64,000 nt of DNA from Raphanus sativus (GCF_000801105.2 NC_079511.1:22777792-22841791); one strand, 5' to 3'; positions 1 through 12,396 are shown, counted from the stretch's first letter. Program-made: numbers and translations. The notes: generated by a model from the sequence alone, not told the origin.

Positions 1-193
1 GTTTTAATTGTCGTTCAAGGTTTATACACACATATTAAGAAAACATATGATTTTGTATATTTCCAAGATAAAAACACAATTACCTATGCATCTAACCACA
101 TTTCAACCAAATTTTGAAATGAAAATGTTTTCATTGAAACTCTAAAACGACACTTATTTTGAAATGAAAATGTTTTCCTATAACGTCAATTAA
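1..193. repeat. Mutator-like MITE copy, truncated by window edge
   Basis: Nearly identical to the MITE at 1043-1268. It starts inside the left terminal region at the window edge and runs to the block ending AACGTCAATTAAAT at about 180-193. The outermost bases of the right terminus are missing, so the copy is truncated there too. It directly abuts the small open exon on the minus strand. Confidence 0.7.
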
Positions 194-409
194 ATGGGTT
201 TTTTTCTTCTCTCAAAATTGGAAACACAAGCAAAGACGCACAAAGAAAAAACTACGATCGATCAAAGCTTCGATTTTTAGGGTTTCGTTTCCATGATTCG
301 ACCTCTTCTTCTTCCAATCCCAGACTGTGTGTGTGCTTGGGTAAGCGAATGGCTGGGATGGAGATTGAAGAAGCGAAATCGGAGGAAAAGTTACAGGAGC
401 TGAGATTAA

Positions 410-496
410 CTCGTTAACCTCGTCCCACCAACTCGTCATCCCCGTCACGAAGATTTGTACCATCTCCACCGGCATCATCTCGTTCGAATCCGCCAT
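410..496 (-). CDS. Possible first exon of a TOM1/THH1-like membrane protein gene
   Basis: A start codon at 496 opens a frame whose first 29 residues end in TSWWDEVNE. The W-W-D/S-E/D-V-N-E-S block is characteristic of the N terminus of TOM1/TOM3/THH1 proteins, seven-pass tonoplast proteins known as tobamovirus multiplication host factors. After VNE the reading frame (to 212) no longer resembles the family, so coding should stop or splice near 410. No clear GT donor was identified, and MITE sequence follows. It is either the first exon of a gene continuing past the left edge or a broken fragment. The family match is from memory on about ten residues and is tentative. Confidence 0.33.
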
Positions 497-1042
497 CCTC
501 CTCCCTCGTTTCTCTGCTATCTTTTGCCGGAGAGGATTTGATTACACACTTCGGATTGGGAGAGAGACGACAACGATTTTTTTTTGATTAATCAAAGGAG
601 GGAGCATAAAGGTAAATAATGCTTTTAATAAAACGTATTTTGTGACTTTGAACTATGAGTGCTAGTTTGGGAAAAGAATTTGGATTGATGCTATATTTGT
701 CTTTTTCTCATCTGATAATAAGCTATATTAAAATTGTTTGATTATTTCAGACTAAAAAACATAAATATTAGAGATCTAATTATAAATTGAAGAATATGTT
801 TTTTTTTAAATTTCATGCTGTGCAAAGCATGAATCATCACCTTTGTTTGTATTTTATAAAAAAATTATTGTGCATGATAATATATGTTATATAAATCTAA
901 TCTTTTTCGACGATTGTATAACATAATCTCCGTCTGGTTTATCTGTATTTAATATACAAACGACCTTTTGTGAACTGATATATTTCATGTGTAATGATAC
1001 ATCTCTTTATACTTGTCCATTTTTATTTCATATCATTAGATT
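497..1042. other. Intergenic, probable 5' flank of the minus-strand exon
   Basis: AT-rich DNA with no supported gene. The first ~100 bases are pyrimidine/purine rich and would be the 5' UTR and promoter of the TOM1-like exon if that is real. Confidence 0.5.
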
Positions 1043-1268
1043 TACTCTCTCCGTTTCGTTTTAATTGTCGTTCTAGGTTTATACACACATATTAAGAAAA
1101 TATATGATTTTGTATATTTCCAAGATAAAAACACAATTACCTATGCATCTAACCACATTTCAACCAAATTTTGAAATAAAAATGTTTTCATTGAAACTCT
1201 AAAACGACACTTATTTTGAAATGAAAATGTTTTCCTATAACGTCAATTAAATCGAAACAGAAAGAGTA
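1043..1268. mobile_element. Mutator-like MITE with ~30-bp terminal inverted repeats
   Basis: The left end (1043-1072, starting TACTCTCTCCGTTTCG) is an imperfect inverted repeat of the right end (1239-1268, ending GAAACAGAAAGAGTA). This is the CTCTCCGTTTC-type terminus common in Brassicaceae MITEs. The internal sequence matches the copy at 1-193. No ORF. A clear target duplication was not identified, so the superfamily assignment is from terminus type only. Confidence 0.7.
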
Positions 1269-1486
1269 CTTAATTCTAAATGTTTACTTTTATTCTCATT
1301 TTCCTATAATACAATTACCTATACATCTAACCACATTTCAACCAAATTTTGAAATGAAAATGTTTCCATTGAAACTCTAAAACGACACTTATTTTGAAAT
1401 GAAAATGTTTTCCTATAACGTCAATTAAATGGAGACAGAAAGAGTACTTAATTCTAAATGTTTACTTTTATTCTCATTTCCCTCCC
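1131..1486. repeat. ~178-bp direct tandem duplication of MITE right half
   Basis: The segment from the ACAATTACC block through the right terminus and about 40 bases of flank (about 1131-1308) is repeated almost exactly at about 1309-1486. Because flank is included, this is a post-insertion duplication rather than a second insertion. Confidence 0.7.
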
Positions 1487-2120
1487 CCACCCCCAAGGTG
1501 CGACTCATATCTTAGTTTCTACAAGTATTAAACATCATTTAAATAGCAGAAAATGGGAAGAATTAGTTATACTCAAATCATAACTAGACCACTTACAAAC
1601 AAAATTTCCATCTCAGCCATATAAAGCTTAGGAGACAATCTCATTAATTTTCTTTTCATAATCTAATCTATAAAAATAAATCCTATCAAACTGCGTCCAA
1701 ACTCATCTCTCCGATTTAATCGACGTTAAAACCACTCCACGTACGTCATCCACAATCCAAACCAATCCCATCTCATCAGACTCTTCCGCAACCAATGCTT
1801 CTACCCTTCAGAAGCTCCCTATCAAAGTAGGAATCTTTTATAATAATCACCAGCCACGTGTTCCATGAAATTTCCCAGTGAACCGTTTCTGGGTCTTATC
1901 TCTCTTTCACTTAACATATGGTTTAAAGTTGGAAACTTTCTAAAAGAGTAATCTTTTATATGAAGCAAATTGGTGGTTTTACTATAAGTAAATTATCCAC
2001 TCTTGCGATATGATGATTCTGAAGAAAGATAAGTGTCTGTCTAGCTTTCAAGTTTTTACGTTTTTATTATCAAAAGTTTCACCTTTCAAAGTTAAACCCT
2101 TATTGAATAGGGTTTCTTCA

Positions 2121-2756
2121 TGTTGAGTATTTAGATCCGATTAGGTTAGGTTTAGCTTTCCGTTCATTGCGTGATTAGGTTTGTTCGATTCTTTCAGGTT
2201 TGAGATCAAAGTGACAAAGAACAATTGAACAACACAAGATTTGTTCACTCGGTGTTCGCTGATCTACTCACTGGGAGGGAACGGCATCCCTCAACTGATC
2301 ACTATCAACTCAAGCTTATACAGAGTACAACAATGGCGAATCAATCGCTTACAACAACGAAAAATGAAGACAGAGTAGCTCACTTGCGAATCCTCTATGA
2401 CGCCGGTAAACCACCGCTGGAATGGTTCGATCTCAACCGTGTACCGCTTTCGTGGCTCCGTCGATGTCAACCTATCGACTTGAGCTAAGTTCTCCCTATC
2501 TCTTCTTCGTTCTCTGTATCTCTTGAGCTGTGATCTCTCTCTCGTCGTTGTGACGATGAGATCTGATGAGTTTGTTATAACAACCTCATCCACTTGTCGT
2601 TTTCCCTGAAATGCTGCGTTTCATTTTAGCATTCACAAATGCTCTTGGGCTGAGACTAGGGCTTCTCTTCTTTCTTGCAGGTTGGTGACGATATGGGCTG
2701 TGAATCGCGAAGCCCGGTTTTGGTGTTTGACTGAACCAGACTAACCGAAATTCACA
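2121..2756 (-). repeat. Copia 3' LTR
   Basis: Direct repeat of 7783-8420. On the element strand it begins TGTGAATTTCGG and ends CTCAACA. It is 636 bp against 638 bp for the 5' LTR. Confidence 0.95.
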
Positions 2757-2769
2757 ATCTCCACCTTTC
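2757..2769 (-). other. Copia polypurine tract
   Basis: On the element strand a purine-rich run (AAAGGTGGAGAT) lies directly before the 3' LTR, the expected plus-strand primer position. Confidence 0.75.
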
Positions 2770-3468
2770 AGACAGAACACCGAAATATTGTCTCTCTCTT
2801 CTCGAACCCTAGCCTCTTGTCTCTCTGAGGCGATCCATCGCCTCCTCTCGTCACCGACGCTTATCGACGACTTCAGGAGCAACCCTTTGCTCTCGTGATG
2901 ACAGAGAGCCTCTACGGATGTAAGGTACTCTCTGTATCCCTCTCTCTTCTCTTTTCTTCTTCTGATTTGCTTCGACTGACGAAGTAAACCATTCTCGGAT
3001 CTTTCACTTTCTGACCCTTTTCTTTTCTTCTCCTTGCAGATCAAGATGAACGATGCTTCAATCTCTGACCAGACCTATCGGCTAGACTCAGAGGATGAAC
3101 CGACGAACTGTTGACGACTCTGCATGAATCTGATCTGAGTCAGACTGTTCCAAAATCAACTGTCAGACTTCAAATCTTCAGACTTTCCGTGACATTGAAC
3201 CCAGATAAGTAACCACTGACTTCTCTCCCTTTCGATGAACACTGAACCTTTCAAGATAAATTGACACTGATGATGAAAACTCTTACTAACTCTGATCTTC
3301 TTTCTGTTTCAGGAACCTTGAAGAGACTCCACCTGAAACTGAACTCCACCTGAGAAGAAACTCCACCTCGCTTCCTATACTCGGGTAACGACTTCTCTCT
3401 TTTCACTTCAAGTTGGTTTGATATCAGCGAGTTTAGTAACAACATCGTTACCCGGAGCCGCTTCCTTC

Positions 3469-6400
3469 TCAGAACAGATTCACCAGCTCAGAGCAGAGTC
3501 TGAACTTCGGACCAGGTAACACTTTAGTTAGGAAATCGGCTGGATTTTTGCTTGTGTGAATCTTGTGTAGGATAATATCACCCTGAGCAACAATATCACG
3601 GATGAAGTGATATTTGTTTGCAACATGTTTAGTCCTTTCGTGAAATACTCTGTTTTTAGCTAGAGCTAGGGCACTCTATGAATCACAATGCATCTTCACG
3701 CTTCCTGGTTTTAGGCCTAGTTCTTCACATATCCCTTTTAACCAAATAGCTTCTTTGGTTGCTGTGGAGAGTGCCATATACTCTGCCTCAGTAGTCGACA
3801 AAGCTACAACTGATTGTAGGTTAGATCTCCATGAAACTGTATTACCCCAAACCTTGAAAACATACCCAGTAACTGAACGTCGTCTGTCTAAATCAGCCGA
3901 GTAATCTGAATCTGAAAATCCTTCAATAGAACGCACATCACTCTTAACAAACGTTAAACTGGTTTTAGATTCACCACGTAGAAACTTTAAAATCCACTTC
4001 ACTGCCAACCAATGCTCCATGCTAGGTTTAGACATAAACCTGCTCACAACTCCCACTGCATGTGCTAAGTCTGGTCTTGAGCCAATCATGGCATACATGA
4101 GGCTCCCGACTGCACTTGCATAAGGGATTCCTTCCATCTCTGATGCACCTGCTAACACCTCTGCCTTGGTTTGACTCTTCAATTTGAATTGAGGCGCCAA
4201 TGGAGTTGTGACTGGCTTAGCATCTTGCATCCCGAAACTCTTTAGAACTTTCTCAATGTATGCCTCCTGAGAGAGTACTAAAGTTCCCTTCTTCCTGTCA
4301 CGAATAATGTCCATTCCAAGAATTCTGGAAGCCCTTCCTAAATCTTTCATTTCGAATTCTCTATTCAGACTGTCTTTCATCTTCTGAATCTCAGTCATAT
4401 CTCCTGAAGCAATTAGCATATCATCCACGTATAGAAGTAGATAGATTTCCTTAGGAGTATCAACACTTCTCATGTAGACACACGAATCATACTCACTCTG
4501 TAGAAACTTTTCTTTCTTCATGAAACAGTCAAACCCTAGATTCCACTGTCTAGGAGATTGCTTTAGACCATATAGATACTTCCTTAGGAGACACACCTTG
4601 TTCTCATCCTCGGGTTTCACATAACCTTCAGGTTGACCCATTAGAATCCTTTCGTCTAGGTTCCCGTGTAGAAAAGCAGTCTTGACGTCTAGTTGTTCCA
4701 ACTCATAGTCTCGGTTCACCACAATTGAAAGCATCAGTCTTATTGAGACATGCTTGACAACTGGTGAAAACACTTCATTGTAGTCAATGCCTTCCTTATG
4801 TGAATACCCTTTAGCAACTAGTCTTCCCTTGTATCTCCTGTCCTCCACACCGGGGATTCCCGGTTTATACTTGAAGAGCCACTTGCAGCCAACGGTCTTC
4901 TGACCTTTTGGTCTCTCAATGAGATCCCAAGTGTGATTTCTGTCAAGTGAATCCATCTCTTCGTCTGCAGCATTATCCGAGTGCTTCCAGTCTTTACTCC
5001 TCTTTGCCTCTTCGTAAGATTTAGGTTCTTCCCTCTCAATGTCATCTGCTACAGCTAGTGCATAAGCAACTAGATTTTCATCCTCATATCTAGATGGTGG
5101 TCTAACATTCTGTCTTCTGACTCGATCTCTCGCAAGCATGTAGTTATCAATAGAGCCTGTAGATTCACTATCCTCAACAAACGTCAACCCTTATGTATCA
5201 CTGTCACTCTCTGAATCACTTGAACTCCCATGAACCTCTGAATCTTGTTGAGACTGCTCTGAGTTTCCAGGATCAGACGTTTCACCATGTTCATAGTTAG
5301 GACCACTTGGTCCTTGAATCAGACTTGGACTGAAAGATACCTTTCTTTTAGGTTCCTTAGTTTGATTTCATGAATCCTTTTCACTCTCTGTAACCTTCTT
5401 AGCTTGCGTGTCTTTGTAGATCTCATCCTCCCTGAATACAACGTTCCTGCTCGTAGTACACTTTAGGTCCTCTGGAATCCACACTCTGTAACCCTTCACA
5501 CCAAATGGATAACCCACGAAAACTCCTTTAACTGCTCTAAGGCTAGTCTTCTCCTGAGTAACGTGAACATAGGCTGTGCAACCAAACCTCCTCAAGTGTG
5601 ATAAATCAGGCATGTTCCCTGACCCAACTTCTTCTGGAAGTTTGAAGTCAATGGTTGAATTTGGTGTCCTGTTTATCAGATACACTGCTGTAGAAGTAGC
5701 TTTTGCCCAAAACTCCTATCCCAATCCGGTTTCAGCTAGCATGCTTCTCACTTTATCCATTATGGTGCGGTTCATACGTTCTGAAACCCCATTCTGTTGA
5801 GGAGTGTAGTTGCAAGTTCTATGTCGTTTGATTCCAGACTTTCTGCACAACTCGTCAAGCTGTTTATTGCAATACTCCAACTCATTATCAGTGCGAAGGC
5901 ACTTGATTTTCTTCTCAGTATGACTCTCAACAGCTTTCTTCCATTCCACAAACTTAGAAAATGCTTCGTCTTTAGTTCTTAGGAAGTAGACCCAAACTTT
6001 CTTTGAGAAGTCATCTATGAAGCTTATGAAATATTTGCAACTAGCCAGACTCTCTGGAGTTTATGGAGAACCCCATAGATCTGAATGCACATACTCTAGG
6101 ATGCCTTTAGTAGTATGCTTAGCCTTAGGAAAACTTTGTTTATGTGATTTACCCAATACACAACCTTCACAAAACTCTAGCTTTCCCATTTCAGTCTTAG
6201 GTATATAACCTTCCTTCACGAGCATATCCATGTTCTTTGAACTCATGTGTCCTAACCGTGAATGCCATATAGTAGTCTTAGCTCCAGTAGACTCACTGAT
6301 ATTAGCTTCACCACGTGACACTGTTCCTTGTAGATAGTACAACCCATTCTCATACTTGCCAGTGATCACCTTCTGTCCATCTTTGTAGAATGTCACAGTG

Positions 6401-7587
6401 AAATCTCCACCTTGATAGTTACACCCTGATTTCTCTAGCATTCCATAGGAGATTAAGTTCCTGCTCATATCTGGCATATAGCGAACATCTTTGAGAATAA
6501 TCATTGCTCCATCTTCATTAGTAATTTTGATTTTACCAATGCCCTTGACTTTGCATTGAGTGTTGTTCGCCATTAGAACTTTGCTTCCATCTCCTTCTTG
6601 TAGATCAAATAAGACATCCTTGTTAGGTGTAATGTGAAATGTGCAACCTGAGTCTAGAACCCACTCGTCTCTAGAATCATGTATGCTTGCTGTGAGCACT
6701 AACGGTTGCCTTATCTCAGTTACTGAATTCACTGCTTGTTCACCACCATTTTTGTGTCCTCTGTTTGGACAATCACGCTTCCAGTGACCTTCTTTTCCAC
6801 ATGAGAAACACGTGCCTTTCTTAGTCTTATCTGATCTGACTTTAGACTTAGATCAATCACCTTTGCTTCTAGACCTGTTGTACTTCTTGTTGTTACCATT
6901 ATCTGATCGCTTAGACGACCTTCCTCTTGACTCAACAGATAGGCCTTCTGATGTAGTTTTATTTTTATTCAGTAAACCTTTCTGTCTGAGTTCATCTTCT
7001 TTTGAATATGCAGATGTAACAACTTCAGAGACAGTGAGAGTGTCTCTGCCAGTGCCGTATTGAAGAGTGTGAACCAGTTGCTCATACGCAGCAGGAAGAC
7101 CAGAGAGTAACTGTATAGCTTGATCTTCGTCTGTAATGGTAATATTCAAACTCTCTAGATCAGCTATCAGTTTTAGAAACACATCCACATTTTCTTCAAT
7201 CGACTTATCCTCTTCCATTTTGTAACAAGAGAACTGACGCTTCAGGTAGATCCTGTTTGGAAGAGACTTGAGCTGATATAGCTTCTCCAGGGACTTCCAC
7301 ATGCCAAGAGCAGTCTGCTCGTGCATGATTTTCCTCAAGATTGAATCACTCAAGCAGGTACACAGTAAGCTTCTGACTCGTAAATCTTTATCAGCCTTCT
7401 TCTGATCAACTTTAGGTTTCTCACCTTCTTCTTGTTTTTCAGATACTGACGTAACCACGAAGTCTTCTTGTAACACTGCAAGGAGACCTTGAATCTCCAG
7501 CTGAGCCATCATCTTATACTTCCACATTCTGAAATCCCCCTTTCCATCAAACTTATCCATCTCGAACTTTCCATGAGTTCTCTCCAT
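3469..7587 (-). pseudogene. Copia gag-pol polyprotein, one frame with six nonsense codons
   Basis: The minus-strand frame from ATG 7587 to a terminal stop at 3469-3471 spans 1,373 codons without any frameshift. Order: gag (MERTHGKFEMDKFDGKGD), CCHC knuckle CFSCGKEGHWKRDC, protease with VLDSGCT, GAG-pre-integrase with the H-H-C-C finger (HSRLGH ... CEGC), integrase core (TDNELEYCN, PQQNGVSERMN), RT with YVDDM, and RNase H ending in the tRNA-nuclease-like ADFLTK tail. Premature stops: TGA 6853-6855, TAA 6061-6063, TAG 5716-5718, TGA 5368-5370, TAA 5191-5193, TAG 3676-3678. It cannot encode a working polyprotein. Confidence 0.93.
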
Positions 7588-7768
7588 CTTGAAATGTAAG
7601 GATCTCAGGAGCAACTGCACACAGAAAGCGAATAGCAGCAATCACAGCAACACAAGCAGGAGATCTACAAACCTCAGTGATCGCAGTAAGTAATCACAGA
7701 TAAGTAACCTCTCCTTCTCCTTCCTTATCAGATCTGATCTTACTCGTTACCTTAGCACCCAACCTTGT

Positions 7769-7782
7769 GCTCTGATACCAAT
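7769..7782 (-). other. Copia primer-binding site (tRNA-iMet)
   Basis: On the element strand TTGGTATCAGAGC follows the 5' LTR after at most one or two bases. This is the usual plant initiator-tRNA-Met complementary site. Confidence 0.88.
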
Positions 7783-8420
7783 TGTTGAGTATTTAGATCC
7801 GATTAGGTTAGGTTTAGCTTTCCGTTCACTGCGTGATTAGGTTTGTTCGATTCTTTCAGGTTCGAGATCAAAGTGACGAAGAACAAATGAACAACACAAG
7901 ATTTGTTCACCCGGTGTTCGCTGATCTACTCACCGGGGAGGGAACGGCATCCCTCAACTGATCACTATCAACTCAAGCTTATACAGAGTACAACAATGGC
8001 GAATCAATCGCTTACAACAACGAAAAATGAAGACAGAGTAGCTCACTTGCCGAATCCTCTATGACGCCGGTAAACTACCGCCGGAATGGTTCGATCTCAA
8101 CCGTGTACTGCTTTTGTGGCTCCGTCGACGTCAACCTCTCGACTTGAGCTAAGTTCTCCCTATCTCTTCTTCGTTCTCTGTATCTCTTGAGCTGTGATCT
8201 CTCTCTCGTCATTGTGACGATGAGATCTGATGAGTTTGTTATAACAACCTCATCCACTTGCCGTTTTCTCTGAAACGCTGCGCTTCATTTTAGCATTCAC
8301 AAATGCTCTTGGGCTGAGACTTGGGCTTCTCTTCTTTTTTGCAGGTTGGTGACGATATGGGCTGTGAATCGCGAAGCCCGGTTTTGGTGTTTGACTGAAC
8401 CAGACTAACCGAAATTCACA
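7783..8420 (-). repeat. Copia 5' LTR
   Basis: Partner of 2121-2756, ending exactly at the CTTCA target duplication (8421-8425). Confidence 0.95.
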
Positions 8421-9530
8421 CTTCATTCCATTGCCAAAGCTTCTGTTGTTGATACCAACATATTTAACTTTACTACTCCATATGCTATCAGGATAAATCT
8501 ACAGGTCATGTGACTAAAGAGGACCTCGGGAGGTCTACATGGACATTTCTAGACACACTTGCTGCCCAGGTTGACTCTTACTTTTCCTCAATTTTAGACT
8601 TATGTACATTGCATAGCTATATATATCATCCAACTACATTTCTTGATGAACATGTTTGTTTTAAGAGGGTTCTTTTGGGTATCGGTTGTTTGGTTGAAAT
8701 CCGTTGAGCTTTGGGAGAGTTAAGATTGATCTCTGTTCTATGATTTATAGAGTGAAATAAAGAGAGTTCTGGTTCATTTTTTTTCTGAATCATGTTTATA
8801 TGTTATGGATGGATGAGACCTGTAGCTGTTTATAAGATGATGTTTGTGAATTGTGTAATAATTTTAGGTATGTATTCTGAATTAGATCAAGTTGAAATTG
8901 GTAGTAATGCTAGAACTTTCAGCTTGAAATTCCTAATTAATATATATCAAGGCTTAACCTTGTGACCAGTGTTTCTCATCACCCTGCATTCCCAAACTCC
9001 CAAGTGTTCTTCATGTGAAAGCTTATAACGAAAATTTGTTTACGGTGTAGATGGCAATACTTTCTCGGATGTACCCTTGTAGAGAATGTGCTGATCACTT
9101 CAAAGAAATCCTAAGGTAATATTATCTCATAGTAACGCATTGCATCTTATTCTAGTTGATTTTAATCACTCGTTCTCTCTTGGTTTGGTTCATGATAGAT
9201 CAAATCCACACAACCTGGCTCTCAGGAAGAGTTCTCGCAGTGGCTTTGCCATGTACACAACACCGTAAATAGAAGGTATAAACTGAAAGAAGAATAATGT
9301 TTAGGTTATTGATGGGCATTCTTGAACATCTTAAACTTATGGGGCATGGTTAAAAAGAGTTGAAACTTTGTGAATGTATTGAGAACTCATGATCCATATT
9401 GTGCAATTCTAAACTTTTGCAGTTTGGGGAAGTTGGTGTTCCCTTGCGAGAGAGTGGATGCAAGATGGGGCAAGTTATAGAGTGCAATCAGAAAAGTTGT
9501 GATCTTCATGGAACTTCTATGGACTTCTAG

Positions 9531-11465
9531 ACATCATCTTATATTTTTACGAAATTACGATCCATTTTATTTACTTCTTCTCAGCAAAGTAAAATTTGTA
9601 ATTGGTAATTTTATTAAAAAAATTAGTTTACTAATAGAATAACATGAAAAATCACGGATGATGTTGAAAACAGCTGAAGTAATCATGTTTTTTAGACTTC
9701 AAAATTTTAATTATTATTACGGTGTTAAGATCATTTGATTCTCAAACTATGCAAAAATATATATACGAATTATTAGGCTTTTTAAACCATAATTAATTCA
9801 GTTTTAGGATTGGTCCTTTGTTAAAAATGGCAACTACTTAAAATCTAAGTAACTAACTAAAATAGAGTTGTTAAAACAAATTGTTGTTGTGTAAATTTAT
9901 GTAAAAGATACTTTTCTTTTTCTTTTTTGACAAAAGGGCTTTCAAAAGATACTTTTCTGAGTAAAGATAAAACCAGTGTTTTTCATAGATAATAGAAAGT
10001 GCAAATAGATCGAAAGAGTTGGAGCATAACATTCAACTTGTGCTCAAAATAGCTTCCTTCGTCTATGTTTTTGCCTTCAATATTTTTTTTCTTTTTGCAA
10101 TTTGTGAAACGTTACCTCTAAGAAACTTTGGAACAACCAAAAATCAAGTACTTAAATCACATCTTGGTTTGATTCAAGGGCACGCATGATTAGATAACTA
10201 TACTAAATAATTACTTAATTATGGTAAGTAATTTTATAATATTTTACACCAGCTCTCCATGTGTATCATGTTTTGTGCAAACCCCATATTTTAAATAATC
10301 GAGTAATGTTTAAGTTTGAGCAGCAGATAGTCTCAAGAACTATGCTTGTACTAAATATAGAGAATATCCTATGTGGGGATTACTACAATTTGTATTTCTT
10401 CACTACACTTGTTACAGAAGCTACTTGTTCAACTATCTGAAATACACTGGAATTTTCTATATAATAAAAATATAATCTCACAGAAAAATACACATTATTT
10501 AGTAATGAAATGAATTTCCTTGTCATAAGAAAAAATAAGTAGAATATCCTTGAACATAGGTAGGCATGCAAAAAACTTTGTGCACAAGTCACTGTATTGA
10601 TGAATCGCAAATACAAGTCTTTTTGGAACACTCGCAAATACAAGTCTATTTAAGGTTTACAATCTCGAAAACTAGACTGAGAATTATAGAAAAGGAAGAA
10701 TATAATATATATAGTGATAATATAAGAAAAAAACTTTTGAATAATAATAATGTGTTGGGATTAAGTGGAAAGGATGTTCTAAGTCTGGAAAGTAGAAAGG
10801 TAACGGTATTAAATCATTAGTATATCTTAATTATTTGTCAAAAAGGGTTTTGATGTTTTTAATTACTTTCAAAGTTGGCTAACTAATATTGGTCACCCGA
10901 GTGAATAAACAAATACGATTAGTCAATAATCTGTGAAGTATGCTTCAAGTCACATGATCTTAGGAAACTTAGCTGATAAACAAATAGTAATTCATAAACA
11001 AATTCAAAATTACGAACCCTTAAATAAAGTAATGAATATGGATCTTACGAGCATGCTAATAAAACACCGACTACATTACATGCGTGTAGTTATATATTAG
11101 ACCTAACGTTTGAATTCTATATAAATCTTATAATGTTTTTTTGTCAAAACATGGTACATATCTTTTTAATTTCAACTACCATCCAACAATTATATCATCC
11201 ATAAAATGATGTCTAACGAATAGTCATTGTGATGTATCTTATTGTTAAAAATTACATAAAATTTTTACTTTGATGCAAGAGGATTAAGAATATTTTAATA
11301 TTTTACAAAAAAATTCATTTAGTATAGAAATAGTGTTTTCGACTATATTATATGTTTTGCCTGTTTATCAGTGCCACTTGCAATCGAATGTTGTTTGTTT
11401 GTATGTTGCTTTTTATAATTAGCTGTATTTTGCAGAAATTGAAAATTTTAATGGTTTGTCAGCAT
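9531..11465. other. Intergenic, nothing recognised
   Basis: About 1.9 kb of AT-rich DNA with only short chance frames; no splice-supported coding segment, RNA gene or TE terminus was recognised. Confidence 0.6.
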
Positions 11466-11820
11466 TCCTCCATTCTTTCAATGGTTGTGATCAAATTGTT
11501 GATGCAGGTGATTGTTTACTGTGTTTGGCGCGAGAGAAATTCTCGCATCTTCAAACAGGTGGCCACCACAGAAGCAGGGGTGATTGTAATTGTGGATCGG
11601 CTGATCAGAGACAGGCTACTCTCTATTCCTCCATCAAAGGCCAGGATCTCCTTCTTTGCTGCAGCTATTCTTCTCCCTCACTTTTCGTCCTTCTTAGTTT
11701 ATAGCGCTTTTCCTTTGTTGTTTGTTTTTCCTTTTATCTTTGTAATAAGTGGATCTCCACAACTATGTAAAACAGAAAAACTTGGTATGAATTTTAACAT
11801 TTACACCCAAAAAAATAATA
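11466..11820 (+). mobile_element. 5'-truncated LINE, C-terminal ORF2 fragment and 3' UTR
   Basis: The translation contains VYCVWRERNSRIF followed by IRDRLLSIP. This is the typical extreme C terminus of many Brassicaceae LINE reverse transcriptases, downstream of the zf-RVT region. It is followed by a T-rich 3' UTR ending ATTTTAACATTTACACCC and a short A-run at 11811-11817. The remainder of the element is missing. A target duplication was not identified. Confidence 0.65.
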
Positions 11821-12396
11821 AACTAGGACTTACATTTCAGTTGCGGAGAAACTATGTCACATCTCGCAATGACCATTAAACGAACATAGCAAAGTATACA
11901 AATTTGTTCGCCTGTGAGTAATAATACTATTAAGAAAAGTAAGCAAAGGAAACTTAACGCGGATAAGAAAGAAAATCATTACACACACGCTATTGCTTTT
12001 TTAGTGTAATGAAGTTGTCAAAGTAGTTAGATCGTGTTTTGTGTCTAAGAGAGAGATGGGTCTTACTAAAGTGTCTTTTCCCTATTTCCAATTTAATAAC
12101 AATCAAAGAGATGTCATCCCCACACCTTATTTACATTTTTGTTTAGTGGTTTAGCTATAAAGTTTTTTTTTTAACATGGTTTAACTATAAAAGTTTAGAA
12201 TACAATTTGTACTTTCAATTATTTCGAAGTTTTTATAATATTCAAAAAAAAAAAGAAGTTTTGATATAATTAAAGTCGTTTACGTATACATGCTGAACAT
12301 GATCCCGGAGTGTTGGGTGTGTGCCGTGTCCGCTTTCGAATAGATTAAGGTATGTCCTTTGTAATGATAATCATCATTTTTATCAAATTAATCATA
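11821..12396. other. Intergenic, nothing recognised
   Basis: AT-rich with a short GC-richer patch near 12300-12340 that resembles no gene I recognise. Confidence 0.5.

Larger units (their letters stand above)
2121..8420 (-). mobile_element. Complete Ty1/Copia LTR retrotransposon, coding-defective
   Basis: A 6.3-kb element on the minus strand with LTRs at 2121-2756 and 7783-8420, flanked by the 5-bp target duplication CTTCA (2116-2120 and 8421-8425). LTRs start TG and end CA on the element strand. The primer site complementary to initiator tRNA-Met abuts the 5' LTR, and a purine tract abuts the 3' LTR. Domain order is gag, CCHC knuckle, protease, integrase, RT, RNase H, which defines Copia. 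It lies in intron 1 of the ERV1 pseudogene. Many LTR-LTR substitutions suggest it is not very recent. Confidence 0.95.
1681..9530 (+). pseudogene. ERV1: ERV1 (mitochondrial sulfhydryl oxidase) pseudogene split by a Copia element
   Basis: Remnants of the plant Erv1/ALR FAD-linked sulfhydryl oxidase, which reoxidises Mia40 in the mitochondrial intermembrane space. Recognisable exons: ~1687-1826 (CVQTHLSDLI...LQKLPIK, GT at 1827), 8492-8569 (DKSTGHVTKEDLGRSTWTF, AG before and GT after), 9051-9115 (LSRMYPCRECADHFKEIL, holding the catalytic YPCxxC), 9199-9275 and 9423-9530 (LGKLVFPCERVDARWGKL). Lesions: no start codon, with a stop in frame just before the first recognisable residues; the exon for the segment between LAAQ and LSRMYPC is not found; a 1-base loss in exon 9199-9275; a 2-base insertion giving a stop in the last exon. 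Intron 1 contains the Copia element. Family recognition is from memory of the Arabidopsis protein. A functional copy presumably exists elsewhere. Confidence 0.88.

Noticed and set aside
2225..2488. 87-codon frame in the Copia LTR with a near-equivalent in the other LTR
   Set aside because: LTR sequence; the second LTR has a frame change, so no constraint is evident.
8510..8707. 65-codon plus-strand frame
   Set aside because: It is ERV1 exon 2 reading through its GT donor into the intron, not a separate gene.
11352..11465. Start of the 175-codon frame before the LINE fragment
   Set aside because: The N-terminal part is hydrophobic low-complexity translation of AT-rich DNA with no LINE similarity; only the WRERNSRIF segment is supported.
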